DNA from: Giesbergeria anulus
GTDB lineage: Bacteria; Pseudomonadota; Gammaproteobacteria; Burkholderiales; Burkholderiaceae_C
DNA: 64,000 bases
Reading direction: 5' to 3'
Assembly: GCF_900111115.1 (NCBI RefSeq)
Contig: NZ_FOGD01000003.1
Coordinates: 124,001 to 188,000, forward strand
The notes beneath the pieces are model-generated. The model ran no database searches. It saw only the letters and a program-made list of their open reading frames with translations, and was not told where the DNA came from. The stretch's first letter is position 1; each line of letters opens with the position of its first letter. Made by a program: the position numbers and the translations under genes. Shown in pieces: positions 55,697-64,000 of the stretch.

Positions 55697-56644
55697 TCAA
55701 GACAGGTGAAGTGAGCCAGCAGGAGCTTGCATGGCTTGCTCGACCACGGCACGGGTCAGGGTGGGCACAAATGACTCAATGAAGCTGTAGGCGTAGCCGC
55801 GCAGCCAAGCCCCCCGGCGCAGCCCCAAGCGGGTCAGGTTAACCTCAAACAGGTGGCCTGCATCAATCAGGCGCAAATGGCGGTCGCGTTCGGCATCTAC
55901 GGCCACCGAGGCCACAATGCCCACGCCCATGCCCAGCTCAACATAGGTTTTGATGACGTCGGCGTCCATCGCACTGAGCACGATATCAGGGGTGATGCCC
56001 TCGCGCGCAAATGCCTCGTCAATATGGGCGCGTCCGGTGTAGCCCAGCTCGTAGGTGATGATGGGGTAACAGGCCAATTGCTCTAGCGTGATCGGCCCGG
56101 TATGGGCCAACAGCGGATGCTCAGGCGGCACCACAATGCTGTGTGTCCAGCGGTAGCAGGGCAGGGTGAGCAGTGCATCGTAGCCTGCCAGCGCCTCGGT
56201 GGCTACGCCAATATCAGCCTCACCAGAGAGCAGCATTTGCGCCACTTGGCTGGGAGAGCCTTGGTGCAGGTGCAGGCTCACTTGCGGAAACAGCACCCGA
56301 AAATCGCGTACCACTTGGGGCAGCGCATAACGGGCCTGTGAATGGGTGGCAGCAATGGAGAGGCGGCCCTGTTCGCTGGCTTTAAAGTCTTTGCCTACCC
56401 GGCGCAGGTTGTCTGCCTCTAGCAGCAGGCGCTCCACAATCGGCAGCAGGGCGTCTCCGGGGGGGGTCAGGCCCGTGAGGCGTTTACCAGCACGGGCAAA
56501 AATTTCGACACCCAATTCTTCTTCCAGTTCGCGAATCTGGCGGCTCACGCCCGGTTGGGAGGTGTGCAGCATGGCTGCCACCTCGGTCAGGTTAAAGCCG
56601 CACCGTGCGGCCTCGCGGACAGAGCGTAATTGCTGGAAATTCAT
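55697..56644 (-). CDS. CysB-type LysR regulator (SsuR/Cbl-like)
   Basis: About 315 residues from ATG 56644. The winged helix (MNFQQLRSVREAARCGFNLTEVA, QPGVSRQIRELEEELG) is the CysB/Cbl type, and the effector domain carries TTHTQARY-like ATHSQARYALP. It begins one base after the ssuB stop, so it is co-transcribed with the sulfonate transporter it probably activates. The frame opens to 56797 inside ssuB; the family N-terminus fits 56644. Confidence 0.93.
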   Translation of the reverse strand: MNFQQLRSVREAARCGFNLTEVAAMLHTSQPGVSRQIRELEEELGVEIFARAGKRLTGLTPPGDALLPIVERLLLEADNLRRVGKDFKASEQGRLSIAATHSQARYALPQVVRDFRVLFPQVSLHLHQGSPSQVAQMLLSGEADIGVATEALAGYDALLTLPCYRWTHSIVVPPEHPLLAHTGPITLEQLACYPIITYELGYTGRAHIDEAFAREGITPDIVLSAMDADVIKTYVELGMGVGIVASVAVDAERDRHLRLIDAGHLFEVNLTRLGLRRGAWLRGYAYSFIESFVPTLTRAVVEQAMQAPAGSLHLS

Positions 56645-56645
56645 C

Positions 56646-57458
56646 TCAAACGGCCCAGCGCAAGCCGTGGGCCGGAATGCCGGGCCACAGTGGTTCATCA
56701 TGGGGCTGGTCAGGCTTTTGCAACACCCGGTCAAGGATGCGTTTTTCCAGCGCAGCAAAGCGGGCATCACCGTGCGAGCGGGGCCGGGGCAGATCAATCA
56801 CTTGGTCTAGGGCGATTTGGCCGTCCTCAATCAAAATCACCCGGTCGGCCAAGGCCACGGCCTCTTGCACATCGTGCGTCACCAGCAGGGCCGTAAAGCC
56901 GCTGCTGCGCCACAGTCCTTCGATCAGGCGGTGCATTTCGATACGTGTCAGGGCGTCAAGGGCACCCAGTGGCTCGTCTAGCAGCAGCAGGCGCGGCTGG
57001 TGTACCAGCGCACGGGCCAAAGCGACGCGCTGGCGTTGCCCGCCGGACAGGCGCGCAGGCCACTCGTGCAGGCGCTCTCCCAAACCGACACGCTCTAGCA
57101 CTTGCGCGGCAGCATCATGCTTTTCGGGCGGCAGGCCCAAGGCTACATTGGCCTGTACCCGCTTCCAAGGCAGCAGGCGCGAGTCTTGAAACATGATGCG
57201 GGTATCGTTGGACAAGCCGTTCAGGGGCTGACCATCGACAGTGATCTGGCCGCTGGTGGCTGGCTCTAGCCCAGCCACCAGCCGCAACAACGTGCTCTTG
57301 CCGCAGCCGCTGCGCCCCACAATCGCCACAAACTGGCCCGGTTCAATGTCCAGATGGGCATGGTGGAGCACGGTGCGGCTGCCGTAACGTTTGCTCAGGC
57401 CGCTGATGTGCAGGCGCACGCCACCAGCACGGGGGGAGGAGGAGGGTTCAGTGCTCAC
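56646..57458 (-). CDS. ssuB: aliphatic sulfonate ABC transporter ATPase
   Basis: A 270-residue ATPase from GTG 57458. Walker [10 protein letters not shown], signature [15 protein letters not shown] and Walker [13 protein letters not shown] are intact. The N-terminal 18 residues are a variable tail. It energises SsuC-mediated uptake. It lies 24 bases after ssuC. Confidence 0.93.
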   Translation of the reverse strand: MSTEPSSSPRAGGVRLHISGLSKRYGSRTVLHHAHLDIEPGQFVAIVGRSGCGKSTLLRLVAGLEPATSGQITVDGQPLNGLSNDTRIMFQDSRLLPWKRVQANVALGLPPEKHDAAAQVLERVGLGERLHEWPARLSGGQRQRVALARALVHQPRLLLLDEPLGALDALTRIEMHRLIEGLWRSSGFTALLVTHDVQEAVALADRVILIEDGQIALDQVIDLPRPRSHGDARFAALEKRILDRVLQKPDQPHDEPLWPGIPAHGLRWAV

Positions 57459-57482
57459 AATAAGGCTCCAATGCGGGTAATG

Positions 57483-58334
57483 TCAGTCTTGGTAGCCGGG
57501 GTGCCAGCGCAGCCAGTAGCGCTCTAGGCTCTTGGCAAACACGTCGGCCAGTTTGCCCAGCAGTGCGTAGAGCAAGATGCCCACCAGCACGATGTCGGTT
57601 TGCAGAAACTCGCGGGCGTTCATCGTCAGGTAGCCGATACCGGCTTGGGCCGAAATGGTCTCGGCCACAATCAAAATCACCCACATCAAGCCCAGCGAAA
57701 AGCGCAACCCCACCAAAATCGACGACATGGCACCGGGCAAAATGATCTGGCGGTACAGCTCCCAGCGGCTCAGGCCATAGGTGCGGCCCATCTCGATCAG
57801 GCCCGTATCCACATTGCGGATGCCATGAAAGGTATTAAGGTAAATTGGAAAAAACACCGAGACGCTAATCAAAAACAGCTTAGCGGTCTCATCAATCCCA
57901 AACCACAAAATCACCAACGGAATCAGCGCCAGCGCTGGGATGTTGCGCACCATTTGGATGGTCGAGTCCAGCAGGGTTTCGGCCATACGCACTGAGCCAG
58001 TCAGCAACCCCAGCAGCAGCCCTAGGCCACCGCCCACGGCCAGACCAGCCAAGGCGCGGCCTGCACTGACTTGGACGTGCGTCCACAACTCGCCAGAGAG
58101 CGTCAGCGTCCAAGCGGCGCGCAGTACATCCACGGGGGCGGGCAATACGCGGGTGGACAACCAACCCAAAGCCGAGGCGATTTGCCACAGCACGATCAAG
58201 CCCACGGGTACCGCCCAAGGCAGCAGGCGCTGCCAGAGGGCCGTGACCCAAGTGCTGCCGTGGGCTGTTGCGTCATTGGCAGCGGCCAGACCGGCTGCCC
58301 GGTGGGTTGGTAATGGCTCCACAGCTTGTGTCAT
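57483..58334 (-). CDS. ssuC: aliphatic sulfonate ABC transporter permease
   Basis: A 283-residue permease. Six membrane helices follow a 35-residue N-terminal tail. The EAA loop (LIEMGRTYGLSRWELYRQIILPGA) near residue 175 contacts SsuB. Its ATG overlaps the VOC gene stop by four bases. Confidence 0.93.
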   Translation of the reverse strand: MTQAVEPLPTHRAAGLAAANDATAHGSTWVTALWQRLLPWAVPVGLIVLWQIASALGWLSTRVLPAPVDVLRAAWTLTLSGELWTHVQVSAGRALAGLAVGGGLGLLLGLLTGSVRMAETLLDSTIQMVRNIPALALIPLVILWFGIDETAKLFLISVSVFFPIYLNTFHGIRNVDTGLIEMGRTYGLSRWELYRQIILPGAMSSILVGLRFSLGLMWVILIVAETISAQAGIGYLTMNAREFLQTDIVLVGILLYALLGKLADVFAKSLERYWLRWHPGYQD

Positions 58335-58705
58335 GCGGCGTACTCCTGTTCGGTATCGGGTTCCAAAAACTCCAGCTGGTTGCCAGCGGGGTCTTTGACG
58401 TAAAAGCGCAGGTAGCCGGGCAGGGCGCGGTTTTCTACCAAGGCCAGCTGCGCTTGCAGCAGGCGGCTGCGCAGTTCGGGCAGGTTGTCTACTTCCAGCG
58501 CCAAATGCGAGGCCGCACTGGCCGCTGGCCCGCGTTCGGTGGGCACCAGTTCAATGCGCTGTGGGCCAGCAGCAAAGCGCAGGGCCTTGCCAGTGGGGTA
58601 ACGCAGTTCAGGTAGCCCCAGCAAATCGCTGTAAAAGTTGCGAATCTGACCTTCTGCCCCCGCAGGAAAGGTCAACTGCACATGGTTGATCGAATGGATA
58701 GCCAT
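58331..58705 (-). CDS. VOC (glyoxalase/dioxygenase fold) protein
   Basis: About 124 residues from ATG 58705. A single VOC beta-alpha-beta-beta-beta pair with INHVQLTFP, FYSDLLGLPE and FYVKDPAGNQLEFLEP carries the usual metal-site His and Glu. The enzyme activity is unknown. It sits between ssuA and ssuC, where ssuD (alkanesulfonate monooxygenase) usually is, and overlaps ssuC, so a role in sulfur-compound processing is plausible. Confidence 0.85.
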   Translation of the reverse strand: MAIHSINHVQLTFPAGAEGQIRNFYSDLLGLPELRYPTGKALRFAAGPQRIELVPTERGPAASAASHLALEVDNLPELRSRLLQAQLALVENRALPGYLRFYVKDPAGNQLEFLEPDTEQEYAA

Positions 58706-58718
58706 AGAGGTGCTGCTT

Positions 58719-58862
58719 TCAGTAGGAGATGGCAAACCCGCCCTTAGGAGCGCGAGCCAGCACACGGCAAGAGCGTGGCGCGTTCAACCCCCAGGCAGTG
58801 GCCGTGACGCATAACAAACGTTGCAGGCGTTGGTGCAAGGGAAAGGGCATAGGTGCGGGCAT
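58719..58862 (-). CDS. 47-codon small ORF in the sulfonate operon
   Basis: ATG at 58862 is preceded by AGGAGA five bases upstream, a very good ribosome site. The 47-residue product begins MPAPMPFPLHQRLQRLL and contains Cys residues (LLCVTATA and RSCRVL). No homologue is recognised. It lies between ssuA and the VOC gene, 13 bases before the latter. A leader peptide sensing cysteine or sulfur supply, or a small stand-alone protein, are the options (inference). Confidence 0.5.
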   Translation of the reverse strand: MPAPMPFPLHQRLQRLLCVTATAWGLNAPRSCRVLARAPKGGFAISY

Positions 58863-58900
58863 AGCGTTCTCCTAAACAGAGGCGGGGCAGACGCTGCGCT

Positions 58901-59875
58901 TTAGCGCAGGTCGATAGGCGCGGCGTGGCGCAAATTGAGCTTTTTCGGGATCAACTTCAGCTCAAAAAAAGTGTCGGCAATGGCTTGCTGCTCGGCCAAA
59001 ATATCGGGCGTGACGGGTAGGCTGCCGTAGCGCAGGTTATTGAGATACAACTCCACAATCGAGCGATCCAGCCCCAACACCTTCGAGAGTTCTTGCGCGG
59101 CCTCGGCCTTGTTTTTGGCTGCCCAAGCGTCAATCGCGCTTACTTCCTCAATGGCGATCTTTAGGGCGTCGATGTTCTTGGTGGCAAACTCGCGCGAGGT
59201 GAAGTAATACTGCCGGTTGTTAGCCACCCCAGCAGCATCGGCCAGCACCCGCGCCTCTAGCGTCTTGATGGCCGAGGACAAGAACGGGTCCCAAATTACC
59301 CACGCATCCACCGAGCCGCGCTCAAAGGCGGCACGGGCATCGGCGGGGGGCAAAAACACCACTTGCACATCAGCGTATTTCAGGCCGTGCTTTTCTAGCA
59401 GCTTGACCAAAAAATAATGCACATTGGAGCCTTTGTTCAGGGCAATCTTTTTGCCCTTGAGGTCGGCCACTTTTTGCAGGGTCGAGCCTTTGGGCACCAG
59501 CACTGCTTCGTTGTGTGGGCGCGGCACGGTGGTGCTGGCATAGACCAGCGGCGCACCGGCGGCTTGGGCAAAAATGGGCGGCGCTTCGCCCACATCGCCA
59601 AAGTCAATCGAGCCGACATTGAGCGCCTCTAACTGCACTGGCCCGGCAGTGAACTCCGTCCAAGTCACGCTCACGCCCAATGGGGCAAGGCGTTTTTCTA
59701 GCGTGCCCCGGCCTTTGAGGATAGAGAGCCAGCCCTTTTGGTAGCCAATGCGCAGCACACGGCCTGTGCTGCCCGATTGGGCCAGTGCGGTGCCAGTAGC
59801 GCCCAGTGTGGTAGCCACAGCAGCAGCACCAGAAGCCAGCAAACGGCGGCGCGAGAGGGTCAGAGTAGTAGTCAT
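58901..59875 (-). CDS. ssuA: aliphatic sulfonate ABC transporter binding protein
   Basis: About 324 residues from ATG 59875. The leader has a twin-arginine-like SRRRLLASGAAAVATTLGA followed by a cleavage site near ALAQ. The mature protein is the SsuA type (IGYQKGWLSILKGRGTLEKRL). The frame opens upstream at 59989. It captures alkanesulfonates for SsuBC. A CTGCGC-TTTA-GCGCAG hairpin overlaps its stop (58894-58909). Confidence 0.93.
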   Translation of the reverse strand: MTTTLTLSRRRLLASGAAAVATTLGATGTALAQSGSTGRVLRIGYQKGWLSILKGRGTLEKRLAPLGVSVTWTEFTAGPVQLEALNVGSIDFGDVGEAPPIFAQAAGAPLVYASTTVPRPHNEAVLVPKGSTLQKVADLKGKKIALNKGSNVHYFLVKLLEKHGLKYADVQVVFLPPADARAAFERGSVDAWVIWDPFLSSAIKTLEARVLADAAGVANNRQYYFTSREFATKNIDALKIAIEEVSAIDAWAAKNKAEAAQELSKVLGLDRSIVELYLNNLRYGSLPVTPDILAEQQAIADTFFELKLIPKKLNLRHAAPIDLR

Positions 59876-60010
59876 GGGGGTGTTTCTTTCTTCATCAATC
59901 GGTGAACCAAAGCGCAAACAAAGCGCCGCCCAGCCCCAGCATCGGGGCCAAAATGCAATACAGGAAAAACTGGCGGGCCGGGTGTTCACCCGCCGGTGTG
60001 GGGTGGGGCG

Positions 60011-60601
60011 TTACACGCTACAGCGCACTTGAGAAAAACTCACTGCCTCAAACGCTCCAGCCGCCAAGCTGGCCGGGCGCAGGGTGTCGCTCAGGAGGAT
60101 ATGGGTGGCATCGTCTAACCGGGCACCAATGTCGGGGTGAACGGTGTAGGCCCCTTCTGGCGTCAGTGTGACTTGGGCATCGGTGGCATAAATGCCGGGC
60201 AAGATGTGTTTGGCCCCCAGCGACTGCAACACTGGGCGCAGCGCATAGTCCAGCGCCAACATATGGTGCGGGCTGCCACCAGTAGCCAAGGGTAATACCG
60301 TTTTGCCCTTGAGTGCCGTTTGCGGTAGCAAATCCAAAAAAGCCTTGAGCACGCCGCTGTAGGCCGCCTTATAAACTGGCGTAGCCACCACAATCACTTC
60401 GGCCCGCTCTACTTGGGCTGCTGCCGCTACCACCGCCGGGTGGCCAAAATCGGCACGCACCAAGGCTTCGGGGGCTACGTCGCGCACATTGATGCGCTCG
60501 CTGCGAATGCCCTGCACCGACAAGCGCAGCGCCACGGCATCCAACAAAGCAGCGGAACGTGAACGCTCAGTGGGGCTGCCAGCAATCAACAAAACAGACA
60601 T
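60011..60601 (-). CDS. ssuE: NADPH-dependent FMN reductase SsuE
   Basis: A 196-residue flavodoxin-fold reductase that supplies FMNH2 to an alkanesulfonate monooxygenase. LLIAGSPTERSRSAALL near the N-terminus binds FMN phosphate, and VVATPVYKAAYSGVLKAFLDLL is the family signature. Full length. The partner monooxygenase SsuD is not encoded in the operon. It lies 27 bases downstream of sbp. Confidence 0.93.
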   Translation of the reverse strand: MSVLLIAGSPTERSRSAALLDAVALRLSVQGIRSERINVRDVAPEALVRADFGHPAVVAAAAQVERAEVIVVATPVYKAAYSGVLKAFLDLLPQTALKGKTVLPLATGGSPHHMLALDYALRPVLQSLGAKHILPGIYATDAQVTLTPEGAYTVHPDIGARLDDATHILLSDTLRPASLAAGAFEAVSFSQVRCSV

Positions 60602-60628
60602 GATGGGCTCTTTTCTGTGGGTGTTTGC

Positions 60629-61642
60629 TTACTTGCGGGCGTAAATTTGGTCAAAACTGCCGCCGTCGGCAAAATGCTCTTTGGCCGCCTTGTCCCAACC
60701 ACCAAAGGCATCGTCAATCGTGAACAGGTTCAGCTTGGGAAACTGCGCTGCATACTTGGCCTTGGCTTTGTCCGACACCACCGGGCGGTAAAAATGCTTG
60801 CCCGCAATGTCTTGGCCTTCTTCGCTGTACAGGTACTTCAGGTAGGCTTCGGCCACAGCGCGGGTGCCCTTTTTGTCCACGTTTTTATCCACCACTGTGA
60901 CGGCAGGCTCGGCCAAAATGCTGATGCTGGGCACCACAATCTCAATCTTGTCGCCAAACTCTTTTTTCAGCAGATAGGCTTCGTTTTCCCAAGAGATAAA
61001 AGCATCGCCTTGGTTGCGCTGCGAGAAGGTGATCGACGAGCCACGTGCCCCGGTATCGAGCACTGGCACATTGGCGTAGAGCTTTTGCACAAATTCTTTC
61101 GCTTTGGCCTCGCCGCCATACTTGCGCTTGGCAAACTCCCACGCTGCCAAATAGTTCCAACGCGCCCCGCCAGAGGTTTTGGGGTTGGGGGTAATCACGC
61201 TCACGCCGGGCTTGACCAGATCGTCCCAATCTTTGATGGCCTTGGGGTTGCCCTTGCGCACCACCAGCACAATGGTGGAGGCGTAAGGCGAAGAGTTGTG
61301 CGGCAGGCGCTTTTGCCAGTCTTTGGGAATCAACTTGCCGTTGGTGTGCAGCGCATCGGTATCGCCCGCCAAGGCCAGAGTCGCCACATCGGCATTGAGG
61401 CCATCAATCACCGCACGGGCTTGCTTGCCTGAGCCGCCGTGCGATTGCTGGATGGTCACATCTTGCCCGCCTTGGGCCTTCCAGTGCTTGGCAAACGCTT
61501 GGTTAAATTCAACATACAGTTCGCGGGTCGGGTCGTAGGATACGTTCAAGAGCGTCACGCCTTGGGCGAGAGCCGACACTGTGCTGAGGGTCAAAGCCGC
61601 AGCGGCCAAAGGAATCTTGATAAAGTGGCGACGAAGGCTCAT
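60629..61642 (-). CDS. sbp: sulfate ABC transporter binding protein
   Basis: A 337-residue periplasmic sulfate-binding protein with a signal peptide (about 1-26) and the motif [11 protein letters not shown] with [14 protein letters not shown] and [10 protein letters not shown], as in Sbp/CysP. It is the first gene of the leftward sulfur operon; its promoter shares the 117-base gap with yggX. Sulfate permease genes (cysTWA) are not adjacent. Confidence 0.94.
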   Translation of the reverse strand: MSLRRHFIKIPLAAAALTLSTVSALAQGVTLLNVSYDPTRELYVEFNQAFAKHWKAQGGQDVTIQQSHGGSGKQARAVIDGLNADVATLALAGDTDALHTNGKLIPKDWQKRLPHNSSPYASTIVLVVRKGNPKAIKDWDDLVKPGVSVITPNPKTSGGARWNYLAAWEFAKRKYGGEAKAKEFVQKLYANVPVLDTGARGSSITFSQRNQGDAFISWENEAYLLKKEFGDKIEIVVPSISILAEPAVTVVDKNVDKKGTRAVAEAYLKYLYSEEGQDIAGKHFYRPVVSDKAKAKYAAQFPKLNLFTIDDAFGGWDKAAKEHFADGGSFDQIYARK

Positions 61643-61759
61643 GGCGAATCTTTCTGGGGTCTGAAATGCAATGGCCCGATTCTGAAAGCCATGCCTCCAA
61701 ACTGGAACGACTGAATTTTTGGTTTTTAATTACTTAAACATCTAAAGAAAAGAATTGAT

Positions 61760-62032
61760 ATGGCAAGAATGGTTCAATGCGTCAAGCTCGGCAAAGAAGC
61801 CGAAGGTTTGGATTTCGCCCCGTACCCCGGCGAACTGGGCAAGCGCTTGTGGGAAAACGTGAGCAAAGAAGCGTGGGCCGCGTGGCTCAAGCACCAGACC
61901 ATGCTGGTTAATGAAAACCGCCTGAACTTGGCCGACGCCCGTGCGCGCCAGTACTTGGCCCGCCAGATGGAGCAGCACTTTTTTGGCGGTGGTGCCGATG
62001 CCGTGCAGGGCTACGTACCCCCCAGCGCCTGA
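61760..62032 (+). CDS. yggX: Fe(2+)-trafficking protein YggX
   Basis: A 90-residue protein with [17 protein letters not shown] (conserved Cys7), [11 protein letters not shown] and MEQHFFGG, the YggX signature. It protects iron-sulfur proteins from oxidative damage and supports MutY activity. It is followed directly (no gap) by mnmC and may be co-transcribed. Confidence 0.97.
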   Translation: MARMVQCVKLGKEAEGLDFAPYPGELGKRLWENVSKEAWAAWLKHQTMLVNENRLNLADARARQYLARQMEQHFFGGGADAVQGYVPPSA

Positions 62033-63952
62033 ATGGCCGAACCGATCCACTGGCTAGACGACGGCACCCCCTATAGCCCGCGCTTTAACGACCGCTACCA
62101 CAGCGAGCAGGGGGCCGTATTAGCGCAGGCGCGCGAGGTGTTTTTGCAGGGCTGCGGCTTGCCCGAAGATTGGGCCGGTCAGCCGCAATGGCGGATTTTA
62201 GAAACCGGCTTTGGCTTTGGTCTTAACTTTCTCGTCACTTGGGCTGCATGGCGTGCTGACCCACAGCGCCCCAAGCTGCTGCATTTTGTCTCCCTAGAGG
62301 CATGGCCGGTAGCGGCAGACGATCTGCTGCGGGTGGCCTGCGCGCACCCAGAACTGGCCGAACTGGCGCAAGCCTTGGCCGCCCAATACTGGGGTTTACT
62401 ACCGGGGGTGCATCGCTTGGCCTTTGACGGTGGGCAGGTGCTGCTCACGTTGTGCATTGGCGATGCGCAAGCGCTGCTGCGCGCACAAGAGTGGACGGTG
62501 GATACGGTGTATCTGGATGGCTTTAGCCCCGCCAACAACCCAGACCTGTGGAGCTTGCAAACCCTCAAAGGCGTCGCCCGTTGTTGCCGCCGTGGCACCC
62601 GTCTGGCTACTTGGACGGTAGCTCGCCCGGTGCGCGATGCCCTGACGCAATGCGGCTTTACCGTGGCTAAGGTGCCCGGTGTGCCGCCCAAACGCCATAA
62701 CGTGCAAGCCACGTTTGACCCGCGCTGGGAGCCGCGCAAAGCCCGCCCAGCACAGCCGCCGGTAGAAGCGGCCTCGCAGTGTTTGGTGATTGGCGGTGGT
62801 TTGGCCGGGGCCGCAGTGGCCTCTAGCCTAGCCCGGCGCGGTTGGCAGGTGCAAGTGCTAGACCGCGCCAAAGCGCCTGCCGCCGGGGCCTCCGGTTTAC
62901 CAGCAGGCTTGTTTTGCCCGCATATTTCTCCTGATGATGGCGTCATTTCGCGGCTGTCACGCAGCGGCATCCGGGTGTTGCTGGCCCAAGCACAAAATTT
63001 ATTGCAGCTGGGGGTAGATTGGCAACCCAGCGGGGTGCTAGAGCACAGGGTGGAGGGGCGGCTGGGGTTGCATCCCCAGTGGCACGATGGCCTCGGTGTC
63101 GATTGGAGCCACGAGGCGCTGGCTCACCAGCTTGCTGCTGCCAGCTTGCCGCCAGACGCCACAGCCTGTTGGCATGTTCGGGCAGGGTGGATTCGTCCGG
63201 CACGGCTAGTGGCTGCCTTGCTGGCGCAGCCGGGCATTGTCTGGCGCGGTGGGGCCGAAGTGGCCCGGCTGCATTGCACCGAGGTGGAAGGCTGCATCCA
63301 GTGGCATGCCCTCGATGCCCAAGCCCAAGTCTTGGCCCAAGCCCCGATGGTCGTGTTGGCGGCGGGTTTTGCCAGCCGTGCCTTATCGGGGGAACATTTA
63401 TCCTTACAGGCTTTGCGCGGCCAAATCTCTTGGGGGGTGCAAGATGCAGCCCTAGACGCCGCACTGCCGCCGTTTCCGGTCAATGGCGAGGGCAATTTGG
63501 TGACCCATATTCCGCTGGGCGATGGCCGTCGGGCTTGGTATTTAGGCTCTACCTTTGAGCGCGATATCCACACCCTGCCGCCCACCCCGGCTGAACGTGT
63601 GCAAGCCCACGCTGCTAACCGCCAGCGCTTATCTGACCTACTGCCCGGTGTGCTGCCTGCACTGGAGCCTGCATTCACGTCAGCCCTGGAGGAGGTGAGC
63701 GCCGATCAACCCTTGCCTGCCCATGCTGTCCAAGGCTGGGCTGCCGTGCGCTGTGCCGCACCCGACCGCCTGCCTATGGTTGGGCCCTTGGATAGCGCTG
63801 CCTTGCCCGGCCTGTGGGCTTGCTCGGCGATGGGGGCGCGTGGCCTCACGCTGTCCCTGCTGTGCGCTGAACTGCTGGCGGCTCGCCTGCATGGTGAACC
63901 CTTGCCATTGGAAGCCAAACTGGCACAGGCATTGGCAGCGGAGCGTCTGTAA
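62033..63952 (+). CDS. mnmC: bifunctional tRNA modification enzyme MnmC
   Basis: A 639-residue two-domain enzyme finishing 5-methylaminomethyl-2-thiouridine at the tRNA wobble base. The N-terminal SAM-dependent methyltransferase (about 1-235) has ETGFGFGLNFL and VYLDGFSPANNP; the C-terminal FAD oxidoreductase (about 250-639) starts at the dinucleotide motif IGGGLAGAAVASSLARRG and ends with MGARGLTLSLLCAELL. The two activities are fused as usual. ATG 62033 directly follows the yggX stop. Confidence 0.97.
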   Translation: MAEPIHWLDDGTPYSPRFNDRYHSEQGAVLAQAREVFLQGCGLPEDWAGQPQWRILETGFGFGLNFLVTWAAWRADPQRPKLLHFVSLEAWPVAADDLLRVACAHPELAELAQALAAQYWGLLPGVHRLAFDGGQVLLTLCIGDAQALLRAQEWTVDTVYLDGFSPANNPDLWSLQTLKGVARCCRRGTRLATWTVARPVRDALTQCGFTVAKVPGVPPKRHNVQATFDPRWEPRKARPAQPPVEAASQCLVIGGGLAGAAVASSLARRGWQVQVLDRAKAPAAGASGLPAGLFCPHISPDDGVISRLSRSGIRVLLAQAQNLLQLGVDWQPSGVLEHRVEGRLGLHPQWHDGLGVDWSHEALAHQLAAASLPPDATACWHVRAGWIRPARLVAALLAQPGIVWRGGAEVARLHCTEVEGCIQWHALDAQAQVLAQAPMVVLAAGFASRALSGEHLSLQALRGQISWGVQDAALDAALPPFPVNGEGNLVTHIPLGDGRRAWYLGSTFERDIHTLPPTPAERVQAHAANRQRLSDLLPGVLPALEPAFTSALEEVSADQPLPAHAVQGWAAVRCAAPDRLPMVGPLDSAALPGLWACSAMGARGLTLSLLCAELLAARLHGEPLPLEAKLAQALAAERL

Positions 63953-63966
63953 CGATAGTTGTTGCG

Positions 63967-64000
63967 CCATCGACCAGTGCGGCCACGCCACTGGCGATGG
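63967..64000 (+). terminator. stem-loop after mnmC, cut by the window edge
   Basis: CCATCG-A-CCAGTG pairs with CACTGG-CGATGG around a 9-base loop: 12 pairs with one bulge. Any T-run would lie outside the window. It is a likely transcript end but not proven. Confidence 0.5.

Noticed and set aside
63680-63991. 103-codon minus-strand frame at the window end
   Set aside because: It lies inside mnmC on the other strand; no domain and no ribosome site.

Overview
The window looks like chromosome of a Burkholderiales bacterium, most likely of the family Comamonadaceae. This rests on the gene content (pilB-pilC-pilD-coaE-zapD-yacG, DUF1854, CysB-type control of an ssu cluster, gltIJKL, rpsU/yqeY/rsgA), on proteins that read as betaproteobacterial, and on a moderately GC-rich composition with heavy use of TTG for Leu. 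No rRNA, tRNA, CRISPR array, insertion sequence, integrase or prophage was seen. Coding density is very high: no gap exceeds 250 bases.

Layout. 1-3244: 3' part of a PAS-PAS-GAF-GGDEF diguanylate cyclase, then cobS and cobC. 3267-12955: a type II secretion system, with a short divergent gspC and then gspG-H-I-J-K-L-M-N-D-E. gspF is not next to gspE. 12995-15417: a compositionally different cassette with a hydrolase-oxidoreductase fusion and a divergent HxlR regulator, separated by a directly repeated operator candidate. 15553-16674: a membrane GGDEF protein. 16752-26086: a surface-polysaccharide locus (rfbBDAC, two glycosyltransferases, a frameshifted WecA-like gene) that also holds an exported YfaP-like protein and an M10-type metalloprotease. 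26143-27510: argB and two small proteins. 27611-30519: TRAP permease genes without a binding protein, divergent from a HypT-like LysR gene. 30562-33801: gltIJKL behind a sigma-54-like promoter. 33871-35587: an exported unknown and pyrC. 35762-41308: pilBCD, coaE, zapD, yacG. 41393-41995: a degenerate kinase-like protein.

42014-45590 is a leftward copper cluster (small exported protein, TolC-like lipoprotein, multicopper oxidase, CusF-like protein) with a long inverted repeat upstream. 45698-53891 is housekeeping: darP, pmbA, yqeY, rpsU with a structured leader, rsgA, an M48 peptidase, orn and an RNA helicase with a structured leader. 53990-55508: an M23 peptidase and a DUF1854 protein. 55697-61642 is one leftward sulfur-scavenging operon (sbp, ssuE, ssuA, a 47-codon small ORF, a VOC protein, ssuC, ssuB, cysB-like regulator) that lacks ssuD. 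61760-63952: yggX and mnmC.

How the parts work together: PilD would process both the pilins used by PilB/PilC and the Gsp pseudopilins. rfbBDAC supplies dTDP-rhamnose to the neighbouring glycosyltransferases. The CysB-like protein probably controls the sulfonate and sulfate genes. The most noteworthy items are the kinase-like protein, the fusion cassette inside the T2SS region, the unexplained small ORF and VOC gene in place of ssuD, the RNA structures before five genes, and the single-base frameshift in the WecA-like gene.
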